DNA of 64,000 nucleotides from Amaranthus tricolor (GCF_026212465.1 NC_080049.1:18263578-18327577), one strand, 5' to 3'. Positions 24,801 through 35,345 are shown, numbered from the stretch's first letter. The notes: generated by a model from the letters alone, not told the origin. A program made the numbers and translations.

Positions 24801-25967
24801 TAGTAAGATTGTCCTAGTTATTCCTATCCTCAGCTGTCCATTAGTGGCAGGTCTTAAGGTTGAGCCTAGATGCAGAAAGATCTGCCTTAATGCAACTGGA
24901 TTGGCTAACGGCAAACCTGTGCTATCCTCATTCCCAAGTTTCCATTTTTATTGGAGAGTGAGGACAAGTAGAATTTGAATCTTATTCTGTTGCATGAACG
25001 GCATCCTTAATGTTATTTAAGCTAAGATCTTAATGGCACAGTATAATTGTGGACACGGCATATGTATTTTGAAAGTTTTTCTCTACTTTTTACAGGTCCC
25101 TATTGTAGCAAATGCTCTTGGTGGGATTCTTGTCGGTCTTGTCACAACTTATGCTGGTGGTGTCAGGAAGGTAAGTTTGCTTAGAAAGAAAAATACTTAT
25201 TTGTATTATTGTTTTAGTAATTATTATTTTTATGATTTTTTTTGGATTATAGGATAGGTTGAGCAAATGGGAGAGATAGTTGAGATCGATCCTAGGACTT
25301 TGTCTAGGAAATGTAGTAATTAGATAAAATCCGATTCTCTTTTTTATGATTATTATTATTGGAAACAACCTCTTTGTTTTTACAATTTGTTCCTTTGACC
25401 CTCACCCCTGCCTTTGTGAAAGTCATTGTGGGACCCATTTATTGGCGTTGCGATAATGAAATGTTGCATGACTACTGTCATCTTGCCCTAGCATTGGTCT
25501 AGTTAATACACATAAATTTGGTTGATATAATCCTTCCCAGATTTGGAGTTGGCCTCAAGTTGTTTGTGATTTAATTTAAAAGGCATAGAAATTTTATTAT
25601 GAGGGGAATTTATCTTGCCTTTTATTCAATACATATATTGATGATCCAACGTCTAGCTTCCTGTTTTTAAGTCGGCATGTCTTAATAGCCACATTTCACC
25701 ATGAAAGATGGTTGTGCTTTGGCTTTCTGTATATTAGCGGCAAGTGCGTTTAGAAACCACATTAACGTTTTCCTATTGAACACATGCTTGATCGTATGTT
25801 TGCAGGGTTTTGTCATTGTGTCTGCACTACTTGTGACAGCCTTGTTGCAGTTCATTTTTGATGGGAAACCACCTTCACCATATTGCCTTGTGGCTCTTCC
25901 ACTTGTGATTACTAGCATCTCGATATATCAGAAGTACCCTTACCGCGTCAAAAAGAAGAAAGCTTAG
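15893..25967 (+). CDS. ROCK1: ROCK1-type UDP-GlcNAc/UDP-GalNAc transporter, 7 exons
   Basis: Exons read by eye: 15893-16002, 18442-18490, 18567-18793, 23754-23952, 24034-24177, 25096-25170 and 25806-25967 (TAG at 25965). All introns are GT-AG and the phases join to one 321-residue frame. The protein is a multi-pass nucleotide-sugar transporter (CMP-sialic acid/UDP-GlcNAc transporter family). Visible family blocks are LTLQYGSQPLISKR (exon 1), GLPAAIYALQNSLLQISY (about residues 84-101), SLCQWASQ-like ALCQWASQVKKHSSYLM, NALGGILVGLVTTYAGGVRKG and a conserved LVALPLV near the end. It closes with KKKKA, a KKXX-type dilysine signal that fits ER residence. In Arabidopsis, ROCK1 (At5g65000) is an ER transporter of UDP-GlcNAc/UDP-GalNAc that affects cytokinin oxidase quality control. 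I assign orthology from resemblance only. Intron 1 is 2.4 kb and intron 3 about 5 kb; the latter is loaded with transposon DNA. Confidence 0.92.
16732..16840 (+). repeat. Direct repeat in intron 1 of the transporter gene
   Basis: A roughly 31-bp unit beginning TTTACTTCTGATCTATTTCC occurs at 16732 and again at 16807, 75 bp apart, both within intron 1. It looks like a local duplication with no evident function. Confidence 0.7.
19730..20605. mobile_element. TIR transposon (Pack-MULE-like) inside intron 3
   Basis: The left end (TTACCTACAATAATCC, then a second CCCTACAATAATCTC block) is mirrored at the right end (GGATTATTGTGGGTA plus an inner GGGATTATTGTAA block). This gives inverted repeats of about 75 bp at roughly 80% identity by eye. 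The interior carries a piece of a ribosomal P1/P2 stalk protein gene (20089-20181), so it resembles a Mutator-type gene-capturing element. I could not find a convincing target duplication, so the superfamily is not proven. A short related MITE lies at 58765-58940. Confidence 0.6.
20089..20181 (+). pseudogene. Captured C-terminal fragment of a 60S acidic ribosomal protein P1/P2
   Basis: An open 30-codon stretch runs from a Gly-Val-Ala-Ala hinge through a Lys/Glu-rich segment (APKEEKKLNKEESEDED) to MGFSLFD and a TAG. That acidic tail with a terminal (D/E)DMGFSLFD is the hallmark C-terminus of eukaryotic ribosomal stalk P-proteins, which bind elongation factors. There is no upstream globular domain, so this is a fragment only. 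About 120 bases of 3'-UTR-like sequence follow it. It sits between the inverted repeats of a transposon in the sense orientation of the host intron. Confidence 0.75.
22640..22790 (+). mobile_element. 3' tail of an RTE-type LINE or a SINE sharing it
   Basis: The stretch has CTCCCCAGACC, then a GAGCGGGGGTACATTGGGTA block followed by short GATGATGATGG repeats. Plant RTE-clade LINEs and some plant SINEs end in a CCCCAGACC ... GGGATTACACTGGGT(A/T) tail with trinucleotide repeats. The resemblance is to that tail only; no LINE ORF is present, so it is a 5'-truncated copy within intron 3. Confidence 0.5.
22900..22975 (+). repeat. Two tandem copies of a 38-bp unit in intron 3
   Basis: The unit beginning GTGAGAAGCTAGCCAAAAAG is present twice head-to-tail (starts 22900 and 22938) with essentially no differences, so the duplication is young. 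Confidence 0.85.
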
Positions 25968-26783
25968 ACCACAATCATAACAGGTCGGAGAAGTTCTTTT
26001 TTTTCGGTCTTCTTACCTCACTCGCATATGGTAGGTCTGTTAAAGAGTTTGCACCTGCAATCTAGGGTATTTATCTAGTGGGCGTGAGTTTTCATAGGTT
26101 AAAAACCGAGGTGTTGGCTCTTCTTTTCTTTCTTTTCTTTTACACTATTCGTTAACTATTGAACTAAGATATTGATCTAGCGAGCCATAGATGATGATCG
26201 CCTATTATTGAACGATGAATATCCTCCCCTGCGCAAGAATATAGAGTAGAGCGTCTTTTCTTAACGATTTGATGTATTCAATTTCTAGGCTTCATAATGG
26301 AAATGGGAACAAGAGATTTGTAACTAGTAATTAACTTACAAATGAAATGATTGCGTTCAATTACTGTTCGTCTTTTAAGTAAATATATCAACGAAAAAAG
26401 CTCCTTCTATTCTAATATGATGTTTCATTTATTTTGACATTATTTATCATTCACTTTTAATTTGTGTTGCATTCTTAAGATATATATAAGTTAATATATA
26501 GTCAAGTGAGATCTTATTTAATTTATCTTAATGTAATTTTTATTTATATAAACTTTTTACAATTTTTAACCAAATACGGTATATTTTTTTCTAATACATT
26601 CTTTTCCTATTTATCATGGTTGAAAACTTTTGAATTTTGTTAGTTAGTGTGTTATTATTATTTGAAGTGTCTATCATATAATATTAAGATATACTACACA
26701 TAAATAAATTATGTTTCATGTTTTTAAAGTATTATTTGGAATATTGTACTATGGTAAATGTTTTTGATGTATCATTTAAAATA

Positions 26784-27854
26784 GAAAAAATTATAAATAA
26801 CTATCAAATTTATAGCATATTTTGCAAAAAACTACATAATCTATAGTACCTTTTGCAAAAAACTACCTAATTTAATTTTTTGCAAAAACCTACCTTATAT
26901 GATATTTTTGTTTTCGAAAAACTACAATTGACAGAAACCGTCAATTGATCTTCAAGTGAGGCATTGACCTTGCATGTAAGAGGCACATGACATTTTCCTT
27001 TCTCTGAATCGTTTCCTTCTTTGGTTTCTTCTCCTTCTCTTCTTCTACATTTCCATTTTCTTCTCCTTTTCATCACTCCCTTTTACTTTTCTCTTTCATG
27101 GATTTCATTTTTCTATAATTATATTTCTCCAAATAAGAGTTTGTTCTAAAATCTTTGTTTCTCTATCAAGAACAATCATCTTTGGCAAGAGGTTCTTCAA
27201 TTGAGGCAATTTGTTCTAAAATCCTTTTCAATCTCTCTTCAATATTCATATATTTTTACATTTAATTTTAAGCAAATCCTAAAATATTAATATTTCTGGG
27301 TATAGTTGTTTGTAAGATATTTAGTTTTTGGTTACCCATGATTAATTCTAGGTTTATGTTCATCATTTTGAGACTAATCAAGCTAATTCAAAAACTTGAA
27401 GAAATTACTTGAAGTTTTAGAGTTCAAAAGTCACGAGAAAGAAGAACAATTAATGGAATTCCTTGGTCCACGAAATTCTCGTTGCAAAAGGAACTCCACA
27501 CCCACATCAATCGAGCTTCGATTTTCATGTGGAAGGAGAAGATAGTTCAATTTGGGGAAAGAAATAGGGTTCTTAAGAATAGAAGAGGAAAGGGAAAATA
27601 TTAGAGAGAAATCGCGTCTTAAAAGAGGAACAAATGCTGACTTAAGTAACTCAAGTGACCCCACGTGCTGGTCAAAATAAAATTTTAACGGTCAACATAC
27701 GAAAACCGTCAAGTGGTAGCCTTTTGCAAACGTTTATGTCATTTAAGGTAGTTTTTTGCAAAAAAAAAAAAAAAATAGATTAGGTAGTTTTTTTGCAAAA
27801 GTTGCTATAGATTAGGTTGTTTTTTTTTTTTTTTTTTTTTTTTCTAATTTTTCC
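26784..27854. mobile_element. Mutator-like MITE (MULE) with 9-bp target duplication
   Basis: The element begins GAAAAAATTATAAAT and ends TAATTTTTCC. Within long, imperfect inverted repeats of about 150 bp the unit TTTGCAAAAAACTACCTA recurs several times on each side. Both ends also share the CGTCAA(T/G)TG(A/G)-like block. It is flanked by a perfect 9-bp direct repeat TTTAAAATA (26775-26783 and 27855-27863), the Mutator superfamily signature. The 1,071-bp element has no transposase. Short ORFs inside (for example minus 27431-27664) show no recognisable domain. Confidence 0.88.
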
Positions 27855-28149
27855 TTTAAAATATAGTACTATAGTTCATGCATTAGTATCTGATCATCTA
27901 TTTTGATATACTATAAACATATAATTTTGAAATTATCTTTTGAAATATCGTACTATATTTCATACATCACCCTATTTATTACATAATGTATCACAACAGT
28001 TTGTCTTAATGATGAATAATTACAATGATTAATTTATGTGACAATTATGACTAAGTTATGCAAAAATATGTCTTAATCAGATGTGTTTTAATCAAATAAT
28101 AAAAATGATTCTGGCAATTATAAGTGACTATAAATATTTGCTTATTTTT

Positions 28150-28150
28150 T

Positions 28151-28206
<56 letters not shown>
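28150..28206. repeat. (CA)n(TA)n compound microsatellite
   Basis: A run of CA dinucleotides passes directly into a run of TA dinucleotides and ends with TGTATATG. Such tracts are length-variable. Confidence 0.95.
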
Positions 28207-28207
<1 letters not shown>

Positions 28208-28644
28208 GTATTGTTTTATAATAAATTATTTATTCCCTTTGATAATTATATTATCGTAACAAATACAAAGATTAAATAATTAGCTTTATAATGTAAACGA
28301 ATTAATATAAAAATAATATCATTGTTCATATCAGTAAATATTATAGCATCCATACTTTACAGGAGAATCTATATGGTTTAAGATTAAAATAGTGCCTATG
28401 GACATCAACTATTATTTGTTTTTTTATATAGATTTATAGATCAAAAACGTTATAAAAGGGGATCCATATTAATATCAAACTTTTGTCTTATTAATTAAAC
28501 TTATTAACTTATATCTCAAACTTCCATTTTATTGATCAAACTAATATGTATTTGACTTAAATTTATCTCAAATCTGAATTTGTCCTAATCTCACACTTTT
28601 GTTTTATTGACTAGGTTATAAAGACATTTTAATTTAATACAAAA

Positions 28645-29265
28645 TGTGATACCCCAGATGTAGACTTAAAAAAGATTGATAGACTACTCATATCAACAAG
28701 ATACATCTTATTTTTCAGAGTGTCTATTTGCTAAGAACTCCACGGTTAAGCGTGCTTTGTGGGGAGCAATATTAGAATGGGTGCTCTTTAGAAATGTTTC
28801 TCGGGTGTGCACGAGTGAGGCCAGTATATAGTCTTCATGAGTAGTCACCGGCGGTCTGATGGGTTGGGGTGTTACAAATGGTATAAGAGCAACCCTGTGA
28901 CCGTGACTGATCATGTTATCAGTGCACCTAGCATGGAAAAAGATCTTGAAACTACGGTCCAACGAGAACGCTATATTCCTAAGTGGGGGTGAGTGTGATA
29001 CCTCGGATTTAGATTTAAAAAAGATTTATAAACTACTCATATCAACAAGGTGCATATTCTTTTCTAGGAAACCCATTTGCTAAAGCCTCCACAATTAAGC
29101 GTACCTAGTGGGAGCAATCTTAGGATGAGTGACGTCTTGGAAAGTTTTACTGGGTGCACACGAGTAAGGCTAAAGTGCACTGAAAAGATGCATGTTGGTC
29201 TGTAGGGTCAATCTACAGTCTCCATAAGTCGTCATCGACAATCCGACGGCTTGGGGTGTCACACA
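28645..29265 (+). mobile_element. TRIM (miniature LTR retrotransposon), complete
   Basis: Two related direct terminal repeats, 28645-28876 and 28994-29265, each start TGTGATACC and end GGGGTGT(T/C)ACA. Directly after the first is GGTATAAGAGC, one base from the tRNA-iMet primer-site consensus. Directly before the second is a purine run (AAGTGGGGGTGAG) that fits a polypurine tract. A perfect 5-bp duplication CAAAA flanks the unit (28640-28644 and 29266-29270). The internal part is only about 117 bp and non-coding, which defines a TRIM that must rely on proteins from other elements. The first LTR is about 40 bp shorter through an internal deletion. Confidence 0.88.
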
Positions 29266-30107
29266 AAAATTTGAAAGAGACAATTTCTTATTGAGTCTGT
29301 CAATAGGGTCGGCCCAAAAGCCAAAAATTAAAAAAAAAAAAAAAGTCCAGTCTTCTAAAAATTAAAGATGAAAAATCAATTTTGATCTTAAAGTTATCAA
29401 TTTCAACTTAACGTAAACCGTAAATAGATCAATAAAAATAAATAATTTCAATTTTGACTAAAAAGTGATCAAATTTGACCTTAAACTAGTCAGTTTTTAC
29501 ATAAATATGGTTCTTTTTTTATAATTCAAAATTCTGTTTTCATAATTTCAGATTGAAGGTAATAAAATGACATTATTCACAATTTCAAACAACAAATGAA
29601 TGGTCAATAACAATATTAATAGTAGTGTTAAAACATTGCATAGTACAAGTACTCATATTTGATGCAACATGATGCTTCTAATGAAACATAAGAGTGCTTT
29701 TACTCTTTAATCATCGATCAATAATAGTGGTATTGATCTTCCCTCACTAGTTTCTGTTCATAATGGACTTGGAAATAAAGTTGTAAGTGTAGCGTTTGCT
29801 TACCCTGGATATGAATGCGAAGAAAGGGTCGATCTTGAGTTATGTTTGTCAATTGATTCAATGAATGCTCTTGGAATTAACCAAGAGTATATGACTACTT
29901 TGTTATAAAAAATTTTAATTTTGATCAAAAAATGATTATTTCACATCTTAAAGTAATCATTTATGATCAGTTATAACTTATAAAAAAAAAATCAATTTTG
30001 GCCTTAAAGATATAAATTATAATCTTAAATAGATCAAGTACTAAGCGTATATTGAGAAAAATTATAATTGGGTTGAGTAAGCTATCTATCTCATATTGAG
30101 ATTGTCG
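29266..30107 (-). repeat. Dispersed MITE-like repeat, copy B (inverted relative to copy A)
   Basis: The reverse complement aligns over its whole length with 13971-14822, including the repeated AAGGTCAAAATTG-type units, the long central segment with the GATCGATGATTAAAGAGT-like block and the CTATCTCAATATGAGAT end. The TRIM at 28645-29265 was inserted at or just inside its left tip. Copies A and B flank the ROCK1-type gene in opposite orientation. Confidence 0.65.
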
Positions 30108-30409
30108 CTCCCAACAACCGCTGTTAATTTAAAGTGGAAATGGGTGATTATTAGATATGGATCCAAACCGAAATTCCATGAGTCCAAAAAATAAATTTGG
30201 TCCCTTAGAAGCAGGAAAGAAAAAAAGCTTTTATTAATAAAAAATTCCAAAAATAAGTGTTGGAATAAAATAATTTCCAAAATAAGCGCAATTTAACTGA
30301 ATCTAAGATGAGACATTGCTCGCTTTTAGTAACAAGGGGCGCTTGTTGAGTTGACTTTTGACCCAATTAAGTAATCATCCCCGTTACTAACAGCGACAAT
30401 ACCTTCGCT

Positions 30410-31190
30410 AATCATCCCCGAAGAAGCAGGAGAAATTGTCGGGAGGATTAGGTAGAGAAGTAGTGCACTTCGCTAATATCCCAATCAAGCTTCTCATGCC
30501 TTCTACTTCACTAACATCAATGAAATGGCGAAATCTCTCAAACAATTCCTTCTGCAACCAAGGTACCAAACTTTCATCTTTGTTTCGGTTTTGAAACGAG
30601 GAAGTGGAAGACACTTGAAATACTGGAAGTGGAAGCGTTGTCAGAAACGGCGATTCGTGGAAGGAAGTAACTTGAATTCCTGCAACACAACACGTTAGCC
30701 TTGTCCGGGGGGTGATCTCCCGGAAAACCCCTCCGACGCTCAAGTTAGAACGTAAATCAGAGATTAATGAATAAAAGATTATAGATTGAATGCTGGAACA
30801 GGGATGTCGGGGTGGAGATTGCTTGTATTTGGGTAGGCTAATGAAAAGGAGTGAGTAAGGATATTATAAGGTTTTTTCTCAGATCTCCCCTTCCTCTCTG
30901 ATAGTTGTCTCTATTTATAGTGGTAGGAAAGAAGTTACTTCTGAGAGGAGGTTGATTATCATGGGTAATAGTGGGTGGTTATCAGCACTAAAGAAGGGGA
31001 ACCATAAAATGAGGAATGATGGGTAGTTGTCAAAAGGGAAGTTAGGTTAAGTTAAGGTATTTGGAGGTTATTAGCTTATGGCCTAATCAAGGAGGTTGGG
31101 GGATTCAAAAAAAGCCCATTGACCAAAAGTCAAGGTCAACCCGGAAGGTCAAGGGGTATTAAGGTAATATGACATTAATAATTTAAACAA
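30410..31190 (-). mobile_element. Ty3/gypsy LTR fragment or solo LTR, minus strand
   Basis: On the minus strand there is a TATAAATAGAGA box (near 30920), a downstream transcript-like leader, and then the block ACTTGAGCGTCGGAGGGG followed by a GGGAGATCACCCCCCGGAC segment. Upstream is a GGGTTGACCTTGACTTTTGG segment. This combination is typical of plant gypsy (Tat/Retand-type) LTR U3-R regions. I could not find both ends or a target duplication. An antisense-to-window ORF at 30408-30743 lies in it but shows no domain. Confidence 0.5.
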
Positions 31191-32365
31191 ATAAATAAAT
31201 TAAACAAATGTTACTATGACAATCTTCATTCTTAAATTTTCTTTTTACTTATATTCTTTTTTTGCTTGATTAAGTTTTTCGATGATTTGAATGGAATTCA
31301 AATTGCGCTCAAAAGGATTTCACGGATTTGAAGTTGAGATAATAGAAATCCTAAATATGGAAGCACAGAATAAGAAAAGTGGTGGAAATCTTCTTGCTAA
31401 ACGGCTAAACCTGATAATAAGAAAGCTTATGTAAATCTAAAACCTCAGCTTTCTATTTAACCTGATCTTTTTCCAATTAAGGCTATTGAGGAGGATAAAA
31501 TAAAAAGGAGATGAATAAATAGTCTGAGACTACCTTTGTTTATGATTATGGTAATAAAAGGTCTCCACGGGCGAAGTAATTTGAAGGCCCTATTTGTTTT
31601 TGTAGTAATCTCTTAAAATGGGGCCTTTAATAATAATTTAAGATAATTAGTCAAAACATCACTTTTTATTGTGTAGTTAAACTAAAACATAAAACTCATA
31701 TAATAAACATATTCTTGACTAAATGAACTTCTGACACTCTAATTTACAAAAACGAAAACACAAAAAACCAATTGTAAATTACCCTTAAAATCAGTAATAA
31801 AAATGAGTAATGACAAATAAAATCAAATAATAAACTCTACTTTCCCATTAACCAATTGTAAATTAACCTAAAAACTCAAAATTTTGATTTCTTACAGTAA
31901 TATTGCATTAATTAAGCCATTAACCAATAAACACAAACCAAATAAGAAAGATTATATAAACAAAAAGAATCCGAATGATTAATTCTAACAATCAACAAAA
32001 AATTAAAACTTAATTAAATAAATAAGATACCTAGAGGCTGGAGTTGAAGATCTTAAGTAATTTTCTCTTTGCTAAATCAACATTAGGGTACGAGAAATTG
32101 TAAGAAAATAATTCTAACGGTTTAAGAATTGATTTCATAAAGAAAAAAGTTTTCCACCATCTAAAATAAAAGTTGATTAAAAAAATTACTTTAATGGAGA
32201 AATTAATGGAGTCTAGAAAAGAGGAAATGTTGGAAAAGTAAAGAAGAAAGAGGCGGGCATTAGGAATCAATTACGGGAAAGAATCTGAATGACATTAAAC
32301 GCGTGGGCCCTGCTTTGATCATTTCCAAAATCAAAATATGCATTATTTCCAAAAACCAAAATATT
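31191..32365. other. AT-rich intergenic DNA, nothing recognised
   Basis: No gene or bounded repeat could be identified. Short stretches near 31560-31630 (GAAGGCCCTATTTG, AATGGGGCCTTTAA) form a loose inverted pair that could be an old hAT relic. Confidence 0.35.
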
Positions 32366-32575
32366 TGTCACAATTGATTTGACAACTCATTTGAATGCAT
32401 TGAGTTGTGTAATCCTATCTTCTTCAATAGTAACTTACTCGTACTTTTACTTGTAGCTTGCATAATATATACGTGCATCATCTTGTATTACTATGTACAA
32501 TAAAAGGAGACAGATATATAAGTTTATTAATCCCTTGTACTACTTTTCTTCTTATATTCTACCTACTTTTTAACA
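32366..32575 (+). repeat. 5' LTR of the outer Copia element
   Basis: This 210-bp LTR has a TATA-like ATAATATATACG near 32462 and an AATAAAAGG polyadenylation-like motif near 32500. Its partner is 50892-51101. Confidence 0.9.
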
Positions 32576-32665
32576 CGTTATCAGCACCATTTTTTTCGCT
32601 CTAAAAAATCCAAGAAGGTAATATTTTTTTTTCAGAACATTATAACACATTTTTTTAGCCACAAT

Positions 32666-33022
32666 ATGGACCAACAATCAAACGGTATCAATATTATTAT
32701 TCAAGCTGTTACTAACACCGTTCTATACTTTATCCTTGAAGAAAATTGTATATTTGTTACTACCAACCCAGCTAGTAGTGGTTCAAACCAACTGCGAAGA
32801 CATAATCCAAATAATACCCACGTAAATGAAAACCGATTGCCAAGTCCCAATAATGCAACTAATCCACCAGCACAACCACCTGCTAATCAGCCACCACAAC
32901 CTACAGATAACCCACCAGTTCAACCTACTAATGATCCTACGGTCCCACAAGAAAGTAATAAAAGGAAAAATGATGAAGGCAAAGGAACTAGTAGTAAACG
33001 TTTTCAGACTATTAACTCATAA
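32666..33022 (+). CDS. Hypothetical Pro/Gln/Asn-rich ORF in the Copia leader (118 aa)
   Basis: An ATG-started ORF of 118 codons lies between the primer site and gag. The first 45 residues are mixed and partly hydrophobic (NTVLYFILEENCIFV). The middle is a low-complexity run of Asn, Pro and Gln with repeated PPAQPPANQPPQP-like units. The C-terminus is basic (SNKRKNDEGKG, SSKRF) and could be a nuclear-localisation signal. I do not recognise a family. It may be an accessory ORF of the element or a chance open frame in a possible leader intron. Confidence 0.35.
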   Translation: MDQQSNGINIIIQAVTNTVLYFILEENCIFVTTNPASSGSNQLRRHNPNNTHVNENRLPSPNNATNPPAQPPANQPPQPTDNPPVQPTNDPTVPQESNKRKNDEGKGTSSKRFQTINS

Positions 33023-33530
33023 AATAATTTATTTTAATAATGTCGTTTAATCTTTATGTTCGTTTTTACTTTTTCAGCCGCCTATATGGACTGGGTAGTA
33101 TTATTTTGTGATGACCACCTTTATGGACTGACTAATATAGCATTGTTATCGCCTTTATGGACGGTTTTATCTCTATTTATCTGATCATGTCGTCATATGA
33201 TATGCATAAGTATTTGATTATTTTAGTCTATAAAATTATCTACATCACACTTTTATATTTATACATATATAATCGACTAATAAACTCATAAAATTTCATT
33301 TCACCCTAAAAAAAATAAAAAAATTAAGTCATTAGATTCTCATTTGTTTAGCACACATGATTACATTATCTCTACGTAACAAAGATTATATTCTTAACAT
33401 AAAATATAAGTAAATCGTTAAGGGTTCGATTCTGAACCAAAATAAAAAATAAAAAAAATTTAATCTCTATTGATTTACCACATTTTTATTAATCTTTGAG
33501 ATTAATTATGAAAATTGTATTTTTACCTCC

Positions 33531-33565
33531 TATAAATAGGGTATTCTACCCATCACAAACACACA
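33531..33565 (+). promoter_or_regulatory. Internal TATA box and putative start site
   Basis: TATAAATAGGG at 33531 is a near-ideal plant TATA box. About 25-30 bases downstream comes a CA-rich initiator-like stretch (CACAAACACACAC). It lies inside the leader of the outer Copia element, well away from its LTR. Confidence 0.45.
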
Positions 33566-33715
33566 CACACACCACTCACTCCTTAAAAAAATACATCTAC
33601 AAACTTGAAGATTAAATTTTTTTTTAACCCATAAATTCTTTCTTCCTCTCATTCTTCCTTCAACCATCCATGGAATACATCTACAAACCTCCACCTCAAT
33701 CCAAATGCCGACAAT

Positions 33716-33805
33716 ATGAGTAAAATACTAGAAGCATTTGTTATCATTATGGGTTTAATTGTATTACTCGTAGCGCTAATGCTTTACCTTATTATCCAAA
33801 AATGA
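33716..33805 (+). CDS. 29-residue single-span membrane micro-ORF
   Basis: ATG at 33716, TGA at 33803-33805. After a short polar start (MSKILEA) the remainder is almost all Ile, Val, Leu, Met, Ala and Phe, ending YLIIQK: one perfect transmembrane helix with a positive tail. It overlaps by 8 bases, in another frame, the end of a 17-codon ORF starting at 33670. Both lie downstream of the TATA box at 33531, so together they look like uORFs or a small transcript. Chance remains possible at this length. Confidence 0.3.
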   Translation: MSKILEAFVIIMGLIVLLVALMLYLIIQK

Positions 33806-34017
33806 ATTATAAATCTTGTATCTTTTTTAGCAATTTGTATTTTGTTTTATTATCTATTAATACTATCTACTTTATTTTTTTCGATTATATTATACTTTTA
33901 TCTGAGAAATAAAGTCAGGGGGAGATAATACTAATATGCTATAATATCTCTAATGATACACAAAATCATTAAATTACCTTGTCATTTTCTCAATTGCAGA
34001 AAATAATGGCTGATCTC

Positions 34018-35345
34018 TGTAGACAGTGTTAGAGATGAGAACGACAACATGAGGGGGGGGTGTGAATTGTTGTTTTAATAAGTTTAAGTATTTTAGTTCT
34101 GTTTTTGCAGAATTAAATTGAAGAATTAAAACTTAAACTTAATGCGAAAAAGTAAAAGAGACAACACAATTTTACGTGGAAACCTTCTAGGCCTAAATAG
34201 AAGGAAAAACCACGACCCCTCGGGATTTCAAAACTCTCCAATATGTTTTAGGCAATTCGTTACAATTACATAAAACAACTTGCTTCGCTCGAAGCTTCTC
34301 TTACTAGACCAACTTCTCTTTCTCTTTCTCTTTCTCTTTCTCTTTCTCTTGCTTCACTCGAAGCTTCTCTCTTAGCTTTACTCAAAGCTATTCTCTTCTC
34401 TAGCTTCACTAGAAGCTTTCTAATTCTCCCCTATACTAACCCAAATCTAGTTACAACAAGTCTCTTAAAAACCCTTTACAAGGATAAATTCTCTAGAGAT
34501 AAAATTAAAGAGTTGCACAAGAAAATATTATAAATTAGTTGGCAATTTTTAAACAAAATATTTCTTGTTAATTTTATCAATCTCTCGTATAAATTTTATA
34601 GCTCATACGCAGCAAAAATTGAGGAACAAACAAGTCCTCTATTTATAGAGTTTATTTAGCTAGTAAAAAGGAAATAACTACCCACTATTTCTTTATCCCT
34701 AAAATTAAGGAGAATAATATGGATATTAAATTACAAGGAAAACTCACGGTTAAACACTTGTAATAATTCTCATTGACAAAGGAGAAATAAGTGGAAGCTT
34801 GATACTTAAGCAAAAAGCTACGGTTCCCCTTTTCTAATAATAGACAAGTTAGTTTTTCATTAATTAGATCCAAAATAAAAGCCTATTTTTAAGGAGGAAA
34901 TAAATATTCCACTCTTTTATAAACCACATGGTTATTTTTAGGGCGGTTATAAAATATTTTGCCAATTAACTTAATTATTAAATAATGCAACAAATTAATT
35001 TTAACTAATACATCAACTAAAAAATCAGAAAATATATTAATCAGAATTTTCCAGCAGACGTAACTTCTTGAGACTCCAGTCTGGGAACAATGTACAGTTT
35101 CCATTTTCTAGTAATGTTAGATCATCAAACTTGGGAACAGTAGACCTCTTGTCTACATTTGACATCCTAAGCGATATACCTTATCTAACTTCTTTGGATT
35201 ATTTTGACAAGTACACGTTCATAGACTAAGTCATAGGCACTATCAACGATCCTTAACAAGATCGGATATCGACCTGCATGCAATTTCTAAAAATACATTT
35301 GTTTATATAAAGTGCAGTCGTCATCAAAACCTAAGAGCGCCAAGA
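34018..35345 (-). mobile_element. Solo LTR of a Sirevirus-type Copia element (copy 1)
   Basis: 1,328 bp flanked by ATCTC (34013-34017 and 35346-35350). On + it starts TGTAGACAG and ends CGCCAAGA (the terminal CA is mutated). Its reverse complement is collinear with the solo LTR at 59580-61061, including the GATGATGACTGCAC-like start and a C-run before the end. By that orientation the element lay on the minus strand, which puts a TATAAATAGAGG box at about 34640 in the correct place. No internal region remains, so it formed by recombination between two LTRs. It has a (TCTCTT)n tract at 34313-34350. Confidence 0.88.
34313..34350. repeat. (TCTCTT)n microsatellite in the solo LTR
   Basis: About six copies of a CT-rich hexamer lie between two GCTTC(A/G)CTCGAAGCTTCTC segments. 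The copy at 59580-61061 lacks this expansion. Confidence 0.85.

Larger units (their letters stand above)
32618..33999 (+). other. Possible 5'-leader intron of the outer Copia element
   Basis: A donor-like AAG|GTAATA at 32618 and an acceptor-like TTTTCTCAATTGCAG ending at 33999 would remove 1,382 bp. That would bring the primer site to within about 50 nucleotides of the gag ATG at 34006, close to the short leader usual for this kind of Copia element. The segment contains an ORF, two micro-ORFs and its own TATA box. This is inference from consensus sites and spacing only. The segment could instead be an older insertion. Confidence 0.35.

Noticed and set aside
27431..27664. Minus-strand ORF inside the MULE-type MITE as a captured gene
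   Set aside because: Some Ser/Leu-rich character but no recognised family and no exon structure; kept only as a point to check.
30408..30743. Minus-strand 111-residue ORF as a gene
   Set aside because: It lies in a gypsy LTR-like segment and has no recognisable domain; it is most likely a chance open frame.
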